From NCBI GenBank assembly GCA_029260575.1, contig JAJDDB010000020.1:1-64000 (forward strand): a DNA stretch of 64,000 bases, given 5' to 3'. This document shows, piece after piece, positions 18,767 to 28,255 of this stretch; position 1 is the first letter of the stretch; each line of letters begins with the position of its first letter. A model generated the notes under the pieces. That model was given only the letters and a program-made list of their open reading frames with translations, was not told the DNA's origin and did no database searches. Position numbers and translations under genes: made by a program. This DNA is from Phycisphaerales bacterium. Lineage in GTDB: Bacteria; Planctomycetota; Phycisphaerae; Phycisphaerales; SM1A02.

Positions 18767-19927
18767 ATGCTGCAGCCCACAGCCATCGATGAACCATGCC
18801 GGAAGGTGCCGCGGCCGATTGATGCGGTCGCGCGATCGGTGCGCATTGATGAGCGAATCACGCGGCTGGTTCCCGGTTTCGATGCGCCGTTCTTCCAGGC
18901 GGGCCTCGCTGGATATTCGGACGGCGCGATGCGGCTGGTGGCCCGTCGACACGGCTGCCCGTACTGCGTCACCGAAGCCCTGCTCGACCGCACACTGATC
19001 AACGGCGGGAAGGGGCGAACCCGCGAAGACCCCGATCTGCTGGCTGAAGAATGCGGCACCGGCGACGTTACAGACAACCGCGCTGCGGGGCTGGATGATC
19101 ATCCGATTGCCGGTCAGATCATGGGCACCCATCCTGATGAAATGGCAACTGGCGCGGCGCTGCTCGCAACGATGAACTACGAGGTCATCGATGTAAACCT
19201 TGCGTGTCCGGTGAAGAAAATCCGCAAACGGAATCGCGGCGGACATTTTCTTGCACATCCGGTTGATGCAATTGCGATCCTCAAGTCAGTGCGCGATGCC
19301 GTACCGGGCGACATCCCGACGACTGTGAAGTTGCGACGCGCCTTTGATGACACGCCGGAGATGGCGGCGAATTTCGATCGTGTTTTCTGTGCTGCGTATG
19401 AGCTTGGTTATGCGTGGGCAACAGTGCACTGTCGAACAGTGCAGCAAAAGTACAACGGCCCCGGCAGATGGCAGGCGCTTGTAGATTTGCGTGAGCGCTA
19501 CAACGACCGCATTCTCTTCGGCTCCGGTGATATCTGGTGTGCTGCGGACATCTTTGCGATGCTCGAAGTCACCGGCGTCAATGCTGTCAGTGTCGCGCGC
19601 GGGTGCATCGGCAACCCGTGGATCTTCCGCCAGGCCCGGCAGATGATGGCCGGCGCTCAACCCACCCTGCCGACGATCGAAGAACAACGCGATGCACTGC
19701 TGCAACATTTCGAATTGTCAATGTCCCTGCATGGCGAAAAACCTGCATCACGCATGATGCGAAAGTTCGGTATCAAGTTCGCGCACCATCATCCGAAAGG
19801 CAATGATGTCAAAGCAGAATTCATCCGCTGTCAGTGTGCTGATGATTGGCGCGCAGTGATTCACAAGTGGTACGACCACGACATAGTGGGACAAGGCGCA
19901 ATTGCCACCGCTGCGCTCACTGAATAG
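18767..19927 (+). CDS. tRNA-dihydrouridine synthase family protein
   Basis: An FMN-dependent reductase of uridine in tRNA. At 386 residues it has the usual TIM barrel with PFFQAGLAGYSDGAMR at the flavin site, the catalytic Cys in NLACPVKKIRKRNRGG, the Lys of TVKLRRAF, HCRTVQQKYNGPGRW, and the phosphate-binding GSGDIW and GCIGNPWIF. The C-terminal helical part is present. It is DusB-like rather than DusA or DusC. The start is preceded by a divergent lipoprotein gene. Confidence 0.93.
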   Translation: MLQPTAIDEPCRKVPRPIDAVARSVRIDERITRLVPGFDAPFFQAGLAGYSDGAMRLVARRHGCPYCVTEALLDRTLINGGKGRTREDPDLLAEECGTGDVTDNRAAGLDDHPIAGQIMGTHPDEMATGAALLATMNYEVIDVNLACPVKKIRKRNRGGHFLAHPVDAIAILKSVRDAVPGDIPTTVKLRRAFDDTPEMAANFDRVFCAAYELGYAWATVHCRTVQQKYNGPGRWQALVDLRERYNDRILFGSGDIWCAADIFAMLEVTGVNAVSVARGCIGNPWIFRQARQMMAGAQPTLPTIEEQRDALLQHFELSMSLHGEKPASRMMRKFGIKFAHHHPKGNDVKAEFIRCQCADDWRAVIHKWYDHDIVGQGAIATAALTE

Positions 19928-19930
19928 TAA

Positions 19931-20386
19931 TCATTGCGTTGGTGTGGCTCGCTTGTCGCTGCGCAAACCGCCGCCGATGATGACGCCGATCGTATTGAGC
20001 AGTGGATTGAGATAGAGAACCAACGGGGGTTGCTTGGCGCTGTTCGTTGCTTCGAACATTTTTAAATCGTCCGGCCGGGTTGGCTTCTCGTGCTGCATGC
20101 TGTGGTTGTAGAACGAACCCAACGCGGCAAGCACAAGCACGAACACCGCGAAAACGATGATGACCTTTTTCGAACGGGCGATGAGATGACAGACGAACCC
20201 GCCGACAACGCCCGCAACCAAGCCGACACCAAGCATTGCCGCAGACCACTTGGGGGAAATAAGCCATGTGTCATCGACGAATGCGCCGTCCTCACCTATC
20301 ACAATCCACGCGACTGTCAGTGACAGCGCGGTAACGACGGCCAATACTATGTAGCTGACAATTATGCTGAGGATTGCGCGAATCAT
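19931..20386 (-). CDS. Hypothetical membrane protein
   Basis: About 151 residues with four hydrophobic stretches (approximately 4-30, 45-68, 74-95 and 123-140), a short charged loop and a Lys/Arg-rich end. ATG 20386 is favoured over the longer frame to 20422 because GGAGG lies 6 nt upstream. It is convergent with the dihydrouridine synthase gene, with only 3 bp between stops. No family recognised. Confidence 0.65.
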   Translation of the reverse strand: MIRAILSIIVSYIVLAVVTALSLTVAWIVIGEDGAFVDDTWLISPKWSAAMLGVGLVAGVVGGFVCHLIARSKKVIIVFAVFVLVLAALGSFYNHSMQHEKPTRPDDLKMFEATNSAKQPPLVLYLNPLLNTIGVIIGGGLRSDKRATPTQ

Positions 20387-20553
20387 GTCAGGCCTCCATG
20401 ACAAAAAAATCTGCTCATTCAAAATGCCATTGCCTATACATTTCGGTATCGGGCGGGTGCCACGTTCATCAGCAGCAATTGCGTAACATGCTCATGCGCC
20501 GACTTCGCTGTCGATGTCACAAGTAGGCTCTACAAAGAGCGTTATGACGACGG

Positions 20554-22098
20554 CTACTTTGCACACGCGCCAATGACCTGCTCGCCGTTGTGCCACGCCC
20601 GCCCATCGCGCGCCAGCAGTTCATCAGCTGCCGACGGACCCCAACTGCCCGCTTTGTAGTTCGCCCGAATAGTGTCGCGAAGAATCTGCGCCTTGTCATC
20701 GAGAAACGGCATTATTGCCCGCCAGGAACCTTCAACTTCATAACGATGCGGATACAACGTCTGATCGCCGCGCATTGCATCCAGCAGCAGCGGGCCGTAC
20801 GCCTCGGTTGGTTCGCGACCGAACCAGTCGATGAAATCAAACTCCATGATCGCAGGGCTCAGCCCTCCGCCCGCGCCTGGCACCTTGCCCTCAAAGCGCA
20901 ACGAAATGCCCGGACGCGGCGCGATCTCTATCACTAATCGATTCGGCGGTCGGTTCACATCAGACAGCGGCTGTATCTTTGCGAACAGATCCGCTGCCGG
21001 TGGTTTGAACTGAATCGCCACTTCCGTGCGTTTCATTGCCATCCGCTTGCCGGTGCGCAGATAAAACGGCGTACCTGCCCAGCGCCAATTCTCAAACAGC
21101 AGCTTCACCGCAGCAAATGTCTCCATCGTCGATCCATCGGGCACATCGTCAATCTCATGATACGCAGTTTCACTTTCATCACCGGCGTATTGTCCAAGCG
21201 CAGCGGATTGGGCCAGTCGATCCACAGGTGTGATCTTGATCGCATCGATCGCTTTGATCTTTTCGTTACGAATATGCGGCGCATCGAAGCTTGTAGGCGG
21301 TTCCATTGCCACGAGGGCCAAAACCTGCAACAAGTGCGATTGAATCATGTCGCGGATCGCGCCGGATTCGTTGTAGTACCCTGCCCGCTCGCCGACGCCG
21401 ACGGTTTCGACAGCACTGATCTGTACGTGATCGATGTAATGATGCGTCCATAGCGGTTCGAATATCGAATTCGCAAATCGCAGCACAAGTAGATTTTGTA
21501 CGAGGTCTTTGCCGAGATAATGATCGATGCGGTAGATAGCATCTTCTTCAAATGCTCTTCCCAGTGTACGGTTGAGCGCTTCTGCGGATTCAAGGTCGTG
21601 TCCGACGGGCTTTTCGACAATAATCCGTTGCCACGGCGTTTGCTCGCGATTGATCGAACACCATCGCTTGCCTTCGAGAATCATGCCGGACTGTTCAATC
21701 TGTTCGATGATCGGTTCATACAATGATGGTTTGACAGACAGGTAAAACAGCACATTCCCACGCGAATCATTGTCGTTGGAAAGCGATTCGATGCGCTTGG
21801 CGAGATCCGGATACGTGTCCTGCTTCGTGGCATCACCCGCATAATAGTGGATTCGTCGGGCGAATTCGCGCCAGGTGGCTTCGTCGTATTCGTTGGCGTG
21901 CTTTTTCACCCACGGCTGCAGATCATCGCGCCATTGTTCATCGGAGTAGTCTGTGCGGCTGATGCCGAGCATGGTTGTCTGCGCGTGCAACTGGCAGGAG
22001 CAGTGCATTTCGTACAGCGCGGGGATGAGTTTGCGGGCGGTCAGATCGCCGGAGGCGCCGAAGATAACGATGACACATGGATCGGGAGCGCTTGGCAT
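20554..22098 (-). CDS. zwf: Glucose-6-phosphate 1-dehydrogenase
   Basis: Oxidises glucose-6-phosphate to 6-phosphogluconolactone with NADP, entering the oxidative pentose phosphate route. It is 514 residues, typical length. The N-terminal nucleotide-binding motif is VIFGASGDLTARKL (about 8-21), and the substrate-binding signature with the catalytic His is RIDHYLGKD (about 195). LRTGKRM and the conserved EVEGSWRAI near the C-terminus are present. No 6-phosphogluconolactonase or gnd gene is adjacent. Confidence 0.97.
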   Translation of the reverse strand: MPSAPDPCVIVIFGASGDLTARKLIPALYEMHCSCQLHAQTTMLGISRTDYSDEQWRDDLQPWVKKHANEYDEATWREFARRIHYYAGDATKQDTYPDLAKRIESLSNDNDSRGNVLFYLSVKPSLYEPIIEQIEQSGMILEGKRWCSINREQTPWQRIIVEKPVGHDLESAEALNRTLGRAFEEDAIYRIDHYLGKDLVQNLLVLRFANSIFEPLWTHHYIDHVQISAVETVGVGERAGYYNESGAIRDMIQSHLLQVLALVAMEPPTSFDAPHIRNEKIKAIDAIKITPVDRLAQSAALGQYAGDESETAYHEIDDVPDGSTMETFAAVKLLFENWRWAGTPFYLRTGKRMAMKRTEVAIQFKPPAADLFAKIQPLSDVNRPPNRLVIEIAPRPGISLRFEGKVPGAGGGLSPAIMEFDFIDWFGREPTEAYGPLLLDAMRGDQTLYPHRYEVEGSWRAIMPFLDDKAQILRDTIRANYKAGSWGPSAADELLARDGRAWHNGEQVIGACAK

Positions 22099-22182
22099 GC
22101 GCGCATGATCGTGGGTGAGCGGTGGAAGTCAAATGCGTTGTGCTGCTGCTGTCTGGTTGATTTCTGCGCTATGGCATTTTTC

Positions 22183-22405
22183 ATGGAAGAACGAGGGCTG
22201 CTGCTTCAACCGCTCTGGCCCGGCTTTGCGATCAACACCGTGTTCTATACGGTTCTCCTTTTTACTGCTCTTTGCTGCGCCGTTTGCACTCCGTAGCCGG
22301 CGGCGTGTGCGCAAGAGCCTGTGCCCAAGATGCGCGCATCCGGTTGGTGAATCAACGACATGCACGTCATGTGGGCGTGATGTTGCGCGGCGGGGTGCGA
22401 CATGA
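22183..22405 (+). pseudogene. Frameshifted remnant of a planctomycete zinc-ribbon membrane protein
   Basis: One frame reads EERGLLLQPLWPGFAINTVF and then a stop-bound nonsense tail. From about 22,258 a second frame continues the same protein as LLLFAAPFALRSRRRVRKSL and then CPRCAHPVGESTTCTSCG up to a stop at 22405. The pattern PLxPxWPGFxINTxFY, a transmembrane segment, then CPxCxYPVGxSxxCxxCG is, from memory, a frequent hypothetical protein tail in Phycisphaerae. Only the last third of such a protein is left, upstream of zwf, and one single-base indel separates the halves. Sequencing error is an alternative. Confidence 0.55.
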
Positions 22406-22439
22406 AGAGGCGACAGCCGGTCGCGATCTTGTGACATGT

Positions 22440-23690
22440 TCACCGCACAGCGCGGTTCATCGCCTTGCGCTGTGCAGTAGTCAGCGCCGCGTTGAATGCA
22501 TCACGGACTTGTGATCGTGCTGCCTTCTGCTCGCCGGTGATGCGGATCATCTGTTCATAGACTTCCGCAGCATCATCAGGCACATCAGTCGGGTCCATCA
22601 TCGGGTGCATCGGAACCGCAAGCGTCAATCGCGCATCGACGATCAATTCAATCATTGATTCAGCCAGCACGCGCCGCTGTTTGCGATACAGCGTATATGC
22701 CTGTTCGATCTGCGAAGAAGCTGGGTCCGCCAACGACTGTTTGCTCAGCCAGTCATACTGCCGATCAGCAAGCGCATCATCGAGAAGCCAGGGAAAGCAC
22801 GCAGTGTGAAATCGATCCATCAATGCCTGGCTGTCAGCGGGATCGGCAGCCAACCCGGCAATCGCCTGTGCGGTGCGGCGGTTCAAGTCGTACAGTTGCT
22901 GCCACGGTTGCAACAACCGCGCGTCGGCTGCGCGCTCGGCGCGATCATCACGATCAATTGACGCCAGTCGACGATCGACGGATGCCTGCCGAAGCTTCGC
23001 CGCAACATCGGGAAGAACCTGATCCAACTGCATTTCATAGGTACGAAGCAGTTGCTGCAACTGTCTGTTGTCGACGCCTGCCAATTCTCCGCCGTCGGTT
23101 CGAGCTTCAGCAACAAGATCGAGCAGACATACGCCTTCACCTGCATACTCACTGCTGTACTGCTGCATCCGAGCCGGCTCAAGATAGAGATCACGCCGAA
23201 GCCCGAGCAGAACCGGATCAGCCTGCTGCGCCTGCACACTATTCAGGATTGCCTGAGTGCCTTCCAACAGGTCATACAGCGCAGCATCAACGGTCGGCCA
23301 GACCGTGGTATGCGCCTTGAGCACATTGACGCGAAGCGAACGCAGTTCGTCAGCGGTCATTCGAACCCGGCCCGAAAGCACCGCATCAACGGTGTCGCGC
23401 CCTGCATCAACCGCCAACTGATTAGCCGCGTCGACGGCATCGTCAATCATATTTGCGTAATCGGAGTAAATCGCAGTCGCAATAAACTGTTGATCGCGAT
23501 CAAGATCAATCGACTCAAGTAATTCCTGATACTGCACGCGGGTGACGTATGGCTGCACATAATCGCGGGCCGTTTCACCTGCTGCGCCGATCGCAGCACT
23601 GCTGAAACTCACGCAGAATGCAACAAACAGGGCAGCACTGTGCAGTACTGTTTGCGCTGCAGTGCCGGAAGTCTTACTTCGCAGATTCAT
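22440..23690 (-). CDS. Secreted hypothetical protein, alpha-helical
   Basis: About 416 residues with an export signal (MNLRSK then a hydrophobic run ending SAAIGA at about residues 10-36). The frame is open to 23735, but ATG 23690 starts the signal. The mature protein is rich in Asp, Ala, Arg and Gln, predicted mostly helical, with periodic DLDRDQQF and DRDDRAERAADAR segments and an end rich in EQKAARSQVRDAFNAAL. No catalytic signature seen. It resembles the unannotated periplasmic helical proteins frequent in this phylum, perhaps an LTXXQ/Spy-like chaperone, but I cannot support that. Confidence 0.65.
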   Translation of the reverse strand: MNLRSKTSGTAAQTVLHSAALFVAFCVSFSSAAIGAAGETARDYVQPYVTRVQYQELLESIDLDRDQQFIATAIYSDYANMIDDAVDAANQLAVDAGRDTVDAVLSGRVRMTADELRSLRVNVLKAHTTVWPTVDAALYDLLEGTQAILNSVQAQQADPVLLGLRRDLYLEPARMQQYSSEYAGEGVCLLDLVAEARTDGGELAGVDNRQLQQLLRTYEMQLDQVLPDVAAKLRQASVDRRLASIDRDDRAERAADARLLQPWQQLYDLNRRTAQAIAGLAADPADSQALMDRFHTACFPWLLDDALADRQYDWLSKQSLADPASSQIEQAYTLYRKQRRVLAESMIELIVDARLTLAVPMHPMMDPTDVPDDAAEVYEQMIRITGEQKAARSQVRDAFNAALTTAQRKAMNRAVR

Positions 23691-23830
23691 CGGGCGTGAT
23701 GGAGCCAAGAGTGTGTATCCCCAGTGAATAGACAACAGAAGCGCACGAGCAGTACTGTAGACGATGCGCGCAGCCGCAGCTTTCTTCCATGCAAACGCCC
23801 AAAACGCTCGGTCATTGCGCTTGCGAAGTG

Positions 23831-24748
23831 CTACGGCCGAGGGTGATACCGCTTGAGGACTTCGCGGAGGCGGCTTCGATCCACATGGGTGTAAATCTGG
23901 GTGCTGGAAATGTCGGAATGACCGAGCAACTCCTGCACGACGCGCAGATCCGCCCCGCCTGCCAGCAGGTGCGTGGCAAAGCTGTGTCGAAGCATGTGCG
24001 GATGGACATTTCGAAGGCCGGCCTGCCGGGCATGGCGGGTGACAATCTGCCAGACTGCGACGCGCTCAAGCGGCCGGCCTGTGTTGGAAAGCAGCAATCG
24101 CCCCTTGTCGCGGCCGTCACCAAAGCGGGCAAGCTCCGGCCGCAATTGTTGAATGTACGTGTCAGTCGCATTTCGGGCGGGATCGCCGACCGGCACGAGT
24201 CGCTGCTTGGAGCCCTTGCCGGTCACAAGCAACACTGCAAGCGTCGGGTTGTAATCCCTGAGTTGTAGGGCGCCCACTTCCGACGCTCGCAGGCCGGCTG
24301 CGTACATGAGTTCCAGCATCGCTTTATCGCGGAGCCATAGTCTGCCGGTCTCCGGCGATGGCGAAGCAAGCAGCTTCTTCATCCGGGCCGGTGATATCAC
24401 TCCGGGCAATCTGCGCCAACGCGTCGGGCGCTCCAGCAGCAGCGCAGGGTTGTCAGCAATGCGGCCGTTGGCGAAGAGGAATCGAAAGAACACGCGGATC
24501 GTCGAAAGATGCCGGGCGATGGATGACGGCTGCATGCCCCTGCCGCGATACAGATTGCGCAGATGTTCCGCAAGATCATGCGCGCGAACATCATGTAGTG
24601 CCGACACGCCGGAGTCGTGCAGGTGGGTGAGCAGGTCGTTCAGATCTCGGCCGTATGCTTCCAGCGTTGCGTCGGCGAGACCGGCTTCGACCTTCAGATA
24701 CGCTGTGAAATCACGTACCTGTGCGGCGAAGTGTGCTGGTGGATCCAT
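23831..24748 (-). CDS. xerD: Tyrosine recombinase XerC/XerD
   Basis: A 305-residue site-specific recombinase that resolves chromosome dimers at dif. The N-terminal SAM-like domain (about 10-95) is followed by the catalytic domain with Arg in AAGLRASEVGAL, Lys in VTGKGSKQRLVP, the HxxR box in HPHMLRHSFATHLL, His in LLGHSDISSTQ and the nucleophilic Tyr in IYTHVDRSRL. Length and order match XerD/XerC. No integrase-like extension and no neighbouring phage genes, so it is probably the housekeeping enzyme. XerC versus XerD is not certain. Confidence 0.92.
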   Translation of the reverse strand: MDPPAHFAAQVRDFTAYLKVEAGLADATLEAYGRDLNDLLTHLHDSGVSALHDVRAHDLAEHLRNLYRGRGMQPSSIARHLSTIRVFFRFLFANGRIADNPALLLERPTRWRRLPGVISPARMKKLLASPSPETGRLWLRDKAMLELMYAAGLRASEVGALQLRDYNPTLAVLLVTGKGSKQRLVPVGDPARNATDTYIQQLRPELARFGDGRDKGRLLLSNTGRPLERVAVWQIVTRHARQAGLRNVHPHMLRHSFATHLLAGGADLRVVQELLGHSDISSTQIYTHVDRSRLREVLKRYHPRP

Positions 24749-25220
24749 TCGTGGTCAGGGTGACTCGCGGCATACAGCCGACGTTTTCATTGCGGGCGGA
24801 GCTGATTTCGCAGTTAATCCGGTGGTACATAGGACAGGCGTTGAACGATCCGAGACAGACCGTGAACGCCTGGTCAAGTCGAGTAAGCGTGAACCGGTTA
24901 CCGCAACGTTGATCGTCGCGATTGATGTGAGGACAGGCGCATGCGCCAGCCGGGGTCGTTCCGTCGTCCATGACGTGCCCTTTTATATATCGCTGCTACG
25001 CCATCGGTTGGCTCCGTTTCATTTCGCCAGAAATGGTTCTGAGGGTTATCGGCGAGAATTGCGCGTTCGATGAAAAGCCCATCGGCGAGCTTTGCGCTCG
25101 GCGCAGTGTTCGAGCGATTTTCTCCTCTGCAAACTCTGCTCACACCCTAGCACGGGCGCTTCCCAACAGGCATGGCGATTGCATCAGTGCATCGGAAGTG
25201 TCCAAGGCAAGGAGTGCCAC
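24749..25220. other. Intergenic region between xerD (-) and the flagellar operon (+)
   Basis: 472 bp with no supported gene. It must contain the promoters for both the leftward xerD and the rightward flagellar unit. I looked for a sigma-54 GG-N10-GC element and a FliA-type TAAA-N15-GCCGATAA and found no convincing match to either. A ribosome site, AAGGAG, at about 25,209-25,214 marks the start of the small ORF that follows. Confidence 0.6.
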
Positions 25221-25457
25221 GTGCGCGAGCACACGAACACGATTGATCTGAACGTACGACGAGCCGAGGAGTCGGTCGGCGTGCGAAGCGAGCGCAGCGA
25301 CGATATCGCAGCGCTGGCGGCTTCGGCCATTCGCATCGCCCGCGCGGCTACTTCGATTCACCTGGCGCAATCCGTTGGTCTGCCGTCACCAGACGATCAG
25401 CCAACCGACAACGCAGCCAATGGTGCATTGCGGTTCGCGCGGGAGCAGTGCTCATGA
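25221..25457 (+). CDS. Small ORF leading the flagellar rod/ring operon
   Basis: A 78-residue protein starting at GTG 25221 with AAGGAG 6 nt upstream, and ending by a four-base ATGA overlap with flgF. The first part is charged (EHTNTIDLNVRRAEESVG), the middle is an Ala/Ile/Arg amphipathic helix (DDIAALAASAIRIARAATS), and the end is polar. It is not recognised as FlgM, FlgN, FlgJ or any rod protein. The strong ribosome site and coupling make it a real gene; a flagellar accessory, perhaps a chaperone or anchor, is inference. Confidence 0.6.
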   Translation: MREHTNTIDLNVRRAEESVGVRSERSDDIAALAASAIRIARAATSIHLAQSVGLPSPDDQPTDNAANGALRFAREQCS

Positions 25458-26233
25458 ACTACGGAATGTATCTGGCTGCGTCGGGCGTGCTGACGAACCT
25501 GTACCGGCAGGACGTCATCGCGAACAATCTCGCCAACGCCAACACTGTCGGTTTCAAACCCGACATGGTTTTCAGCCGGGCTCGTCTTCCGGAGCGCCTT
25601 GAAGGCCCCGTGCCAACAGCCGATCCGCAGTGGCTCCTCGAACAGCTCGGTGGCGGCACGTTGCTCGCGCCGACAATGATCAGCAATGATCAGGGACATC
25701 TCGAGCAGACAGGCGGGCCGCTGGATGTTGCGATCAAAGGCGAGGGGTTCTTTCTCGTCGAAGGCAATAAAGCTGACGGCACCGAGTCGTTTCAGTTGAC
25801 CCGCGACGGCCGATTCACCATGAACAACAACGGCGAACTGGTGATGGCAACAACCGGACGACAGGTGCTGGATGTTAATCACCAGCCAATTACGCTTAAT
25901 CCCACCAAGTCGGTGCAGATCAATAGTGACGGCGCGATCATGCAGGACGGCGCATTGGTGTCGCAGTTGCAACTCGTCGTGCCGGCCGCCCCCGCAGCAC
26001 TGCAAAAAGTCGGCAACAACCTTCTGAAACTCGCAGGTGATGACAAGGGCTTATTGCAACCGGCAACCGGTTCGATCAACCAGGGGTTTATAGAAACCAG
26101 CGCGGTTGATTCCATCATGGCGCTCAATGCAATGATCGGTGCGACCAAATCCGCACAGAGCAGCGCGCGGATGATGCAGTATCACGATCAGGTTATGGAA
26201 CAGGCAATCGGAACATTCGGCCGGGTTGCGTAA
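25454..26233 (+). CDS. flgF: Flagellar basal-body rod protein FlgF
   Basis: Proximal rod protein of the flagellum, 259 residues. It carries the rod/hook N-terminal motif YLAASGVLTNLYRQDVIANNLANANTVGFKPD, the central DVAIKGEGFFLVE and LTRDGRF patterns of FlgF/FlgG, and the C-terminal helix VDSIMALNAMIGATKSAQSSARMMQYHDQ. ATG 25454 overlaps the stop of the small ORF; a GTG at 25448 is also in frame. flgG follows after 61 bp. Its C-terminal helix is closer to FlgF than FlgG. Confidence 0.93.
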   Translation: MNYGMYLAASGVLTNLYRQDVIANNLANANTVGFKPDMVFSRARLPERLEGPVPTADPQWLLEQLGGGTLLAPTMISNDQGHLEQTGGPLDVAIKGEGFFLVEGNKADGTESFQLTRDGRFTMNNNGELVMATTGRQVLDVNHQPITLNPTKSVQINSDGAIMQDGALVSQLQLVVPAAPAALQKVGNNLLKLAGDDKGLLQPATGSINQGFIETSAVDSIMALNAMIGATKSAQSSARMMQYHDQVMEQAIGTFGRVA

Positions 26234-26294
26234 TTCGCACCTGCTTGGTTGAGCTGCGCAACGTGTCGCGCAGTGTATGAAAAGGAACACGACA

Positions 26295-27107
26295 ATGGCC
26301 ATCGTCGCATTGCAGGCCGCATCAACCGGACTCAGCGCACTCAACACGTCGCTGGATGTCATTGCCAACAACCTGGCAAACGTCAACACCGACGGGTTCA
26401 AGAGCAGCCGAACCAATTTTCAGGATTTGCTGTATATGGAACGCGCCCAACCCGGCGTGGAAAACGCCAACGCAGATCAACGGCCAACCGGTTTGTACGT
26501 CGGCCTGGGAACAAAAGTCTCCGGTACGCAGCTCGATTTTGAACAAGGCGCGCTGCGCAACAGTGGTCGGCCGCTCGATATTGCCATCGAAGGCGACGGA
26601 TTCTTTCCCGTGCAGGTGGAAGACGACTTGAGCGAAGGCGGCGTCGCCTATACCCGGGCTGGCAACTTCGTCGTGAATTCAGATGGCGAAATTGTCCTTG
26701 CCAACGACACAGGCAGACGCCTTGATCCGACGATCACCATTCCTGAAGAAGCCACAGGCATCACGATCACAAGCGACGGTGTGGTCGGCGTCACAGTCCC
26801 CGGGCAGGCGGATGTGGATGAAGTCGGGCAAATTGAACTGGCAACGTTTATTAACCCTGCGGGGCTGCGGCAGATCGGCGAAAACCTCTACGCACCGAGC
26901 GCAGCCTCCGGCGACCCGAACACTGGCGAACCACTCGACGGCGGGCGCGGCGGCATACTTCAGGGTTTTATCGAAGCGTCAAACGTTGACCCCGTCACCG
27001 AACTGGTGGATCTCATCCGTACGCAACGAGCATTCGAACTCAATAGCCAGTCAATCCAGGCTGCGGATGAAGTGTTGCAAACCATCAGCAACATCCGCCG
27101 CGGGTAA
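26295..27107 (+). CDS. flgG: Flagellar basal-body rod protein FlgG (distal rod)
   Basis: A 270-residue distal rod subunit. The N-terminus has LQAASTGLSALNTSLDVIANNLANVNTDGFKSSRTNFQDLLY; the middle has LDIAIEGDGFFPVQ and YTRAGNFVVN; the end has FIEASNVDPVTELVDLIRTQRAFELNSQSIQAADE, all diagnostic of FlgG. ATG 26295 follows AAGGAA; an ATG 18 bp upstream is in frame but lacks a site. Secreted through the flagellar type III apparatus. Confidence 0.96.
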   Translation: MAIVALQAASTGLSALNTSLDVIANNLANVNTDGFKSSRTNFQDLLYMERAQPGVENANADQRPTGLYVGLGTKVSGTQLDFEQGALRNSGRPLDIAIEGDGFFPVQVEDDLSEGGVAYTRAGNFVVNSDGEIVLANDTGRRLDPTITIPEEATGITITSDGVVGVTVPGQADVDEVGQIELATFINPAGLRQIGENLYAPSAASGDPNTGEPLDGGRGGILQGFIEASNVDPVTELVDLIRTQRAFELNSQSIQAADEVLQTISNIRRG

Positions 27108-27133
27108 TAAACACACTTTGAATTGAGACGCCG

Positions 27134-28219
27134 ATGACCTACAACGCAGGACGCAACACAATGATCAGGACGATCGCAGCAGCAATTCTGACATTCACAT
27201 TCGGTGCGAATACCGCACAGGCGGATTCGATCGCGATAATGCAGTCGGTGACGCTTGCGCCTGACGTACAGACTGTCACGCTCGGCGACGTTGCCAAACT
27301 CACCGGCGAACATGCGCAGCGATACACCGATGTTGTGTTGACAACCATCGATGATCCCGCACAACCGATGACGATCACCATCGGGCAGGTGCGAAAAACG
27401 CTGAGTGCTGCTGGCGCACACTGGGGTTTGATTGACCTCAACGGCTGCAAAGCTGATGTGCGATGCGCGTCACGACTCGCTGGCGCTCCGCAGGCAATGA
27501 CCGGCGCAACAATCGGCGAAGTTGCGCAAACGCTCGAAAGTAGCGCCACAGACAACAACAGCCTGCGTGCCAATTCGATCCTGCGCCAACGAAATGCAGC
27601 AAGCATCATCGCGGCAACACTTGCTCAGCAGCTTCGACTCGATCCCGCACGGCTCCGATTGACGTTCGATACGAAAGATCAGGAGTTCCTCAGTCTGCCG
27701 ACTGCGCAATATCGATTCGAAATACAGCCAACGAGCAGTTTTGAAGCGGATCGTGTGATCTTGCAGATCCGAGCGTGGCACAACGGCCGCATCGCACTGC
27801 AACAGACCGTACACGTCGATGTGGAAGTTCATGTGACTGCCGGTCAGGCCAGCCGTGACATTCGCAGGGGTGCAGTGCTTGACGCGAATGACGTGCAAAC
27901 AACAAACCAGTGGGTGCAGGGAAGCATGGTGCGCGAGATGATCAGCCCAGCCGATCTCGCCGGGCGCATCGCAACAACATCTTTGAAACAGGACGATCTG
28001 ATCCGACTGCGTGATGTGAAGAAACAAACTCTGATCGAACGCGGTGATGTTGTGCAAGTGCGCTGCCTGGTCGGCGGTGTTGCCTTGACCATGCAGGCAG
28101 AAGCTCGAACTGACGGCTCCGAAGGCGACACTATCGAATTTCGCAAACTCGGAGAACGCGAGACATTCCTCGCCCAAGTCACCGGCAGAAACCAGGCAAT
28201 TGTTGACCTCGCGCGGTGA
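27134..28219 (+). CDS. flgA: Flagellar P-ring assembly chaperone FlgA
   Basis: Periplasmic chaperone for FlgI polymerisation, about 361 residues. A signal peptide starts at Met10 (IRTIAAAILTFTFGANTAQA), so ATG 27161 is an equally good start. The C-terminal third is a SAF domain: DIRRGAVLDANDVQTTNQWV, LAGRIATTSLKQDDLIRLRDVK and the tail VVQVRCLVGGVALTMQAEA. It is longer than E. coli FlgA (about 219) because of an N-terminal half of unassigned beta-rich sequence, as seen in other planctomycete homologues. flgI itself does not follow in this window. Confidence 0.9.
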   Translation: MTYNAGRNTMIRTIAAAILTFTFGANTAQADSIAIMQSVTLAPDVQTVTLGDVAKLTGEHAQRYTDVVLTTIDDPAQPMTITIGQVRKTLSAAGAHWGLIDLNGCKADVRCASRLAGAPQAMTGATIGEVAQTLESSATDNNSLRANSILRQRNAASIIAATLAQQLRLDPARLRLTFDTKDQEFLSLPTAQYRFEIQPTSSFEADRVILQIRAWHNGRIALQQTVHVDVEVHVTAGQASRDIRRGAVLDANDVQTTNQWVQGSMVREMISPADLAGRIATTSLKQDDLIRLRDVKKQTLIERGDVVQVRCLVGGVALTMQAEARTDGSEGDTIEFRKLGERETFLAQVTGRNQAIVDLAR

Positions 28220-28255
28220 TAAGTCATTCGCCTCGCAGATGCAGAGAACTCAGAG

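Noticed and set aside
23831-24748. Phage or island integrase
   Set aside because: Length and motif order match XerC/XerD and no phage genes or attachment repeats surround it.
24749-25220. Sigma-54 or FliA promoter for the flagellar operon
   Set aside because: Candidate GG/GC pairs have the wrong spacing, and no GCCGATAA-like box was found.
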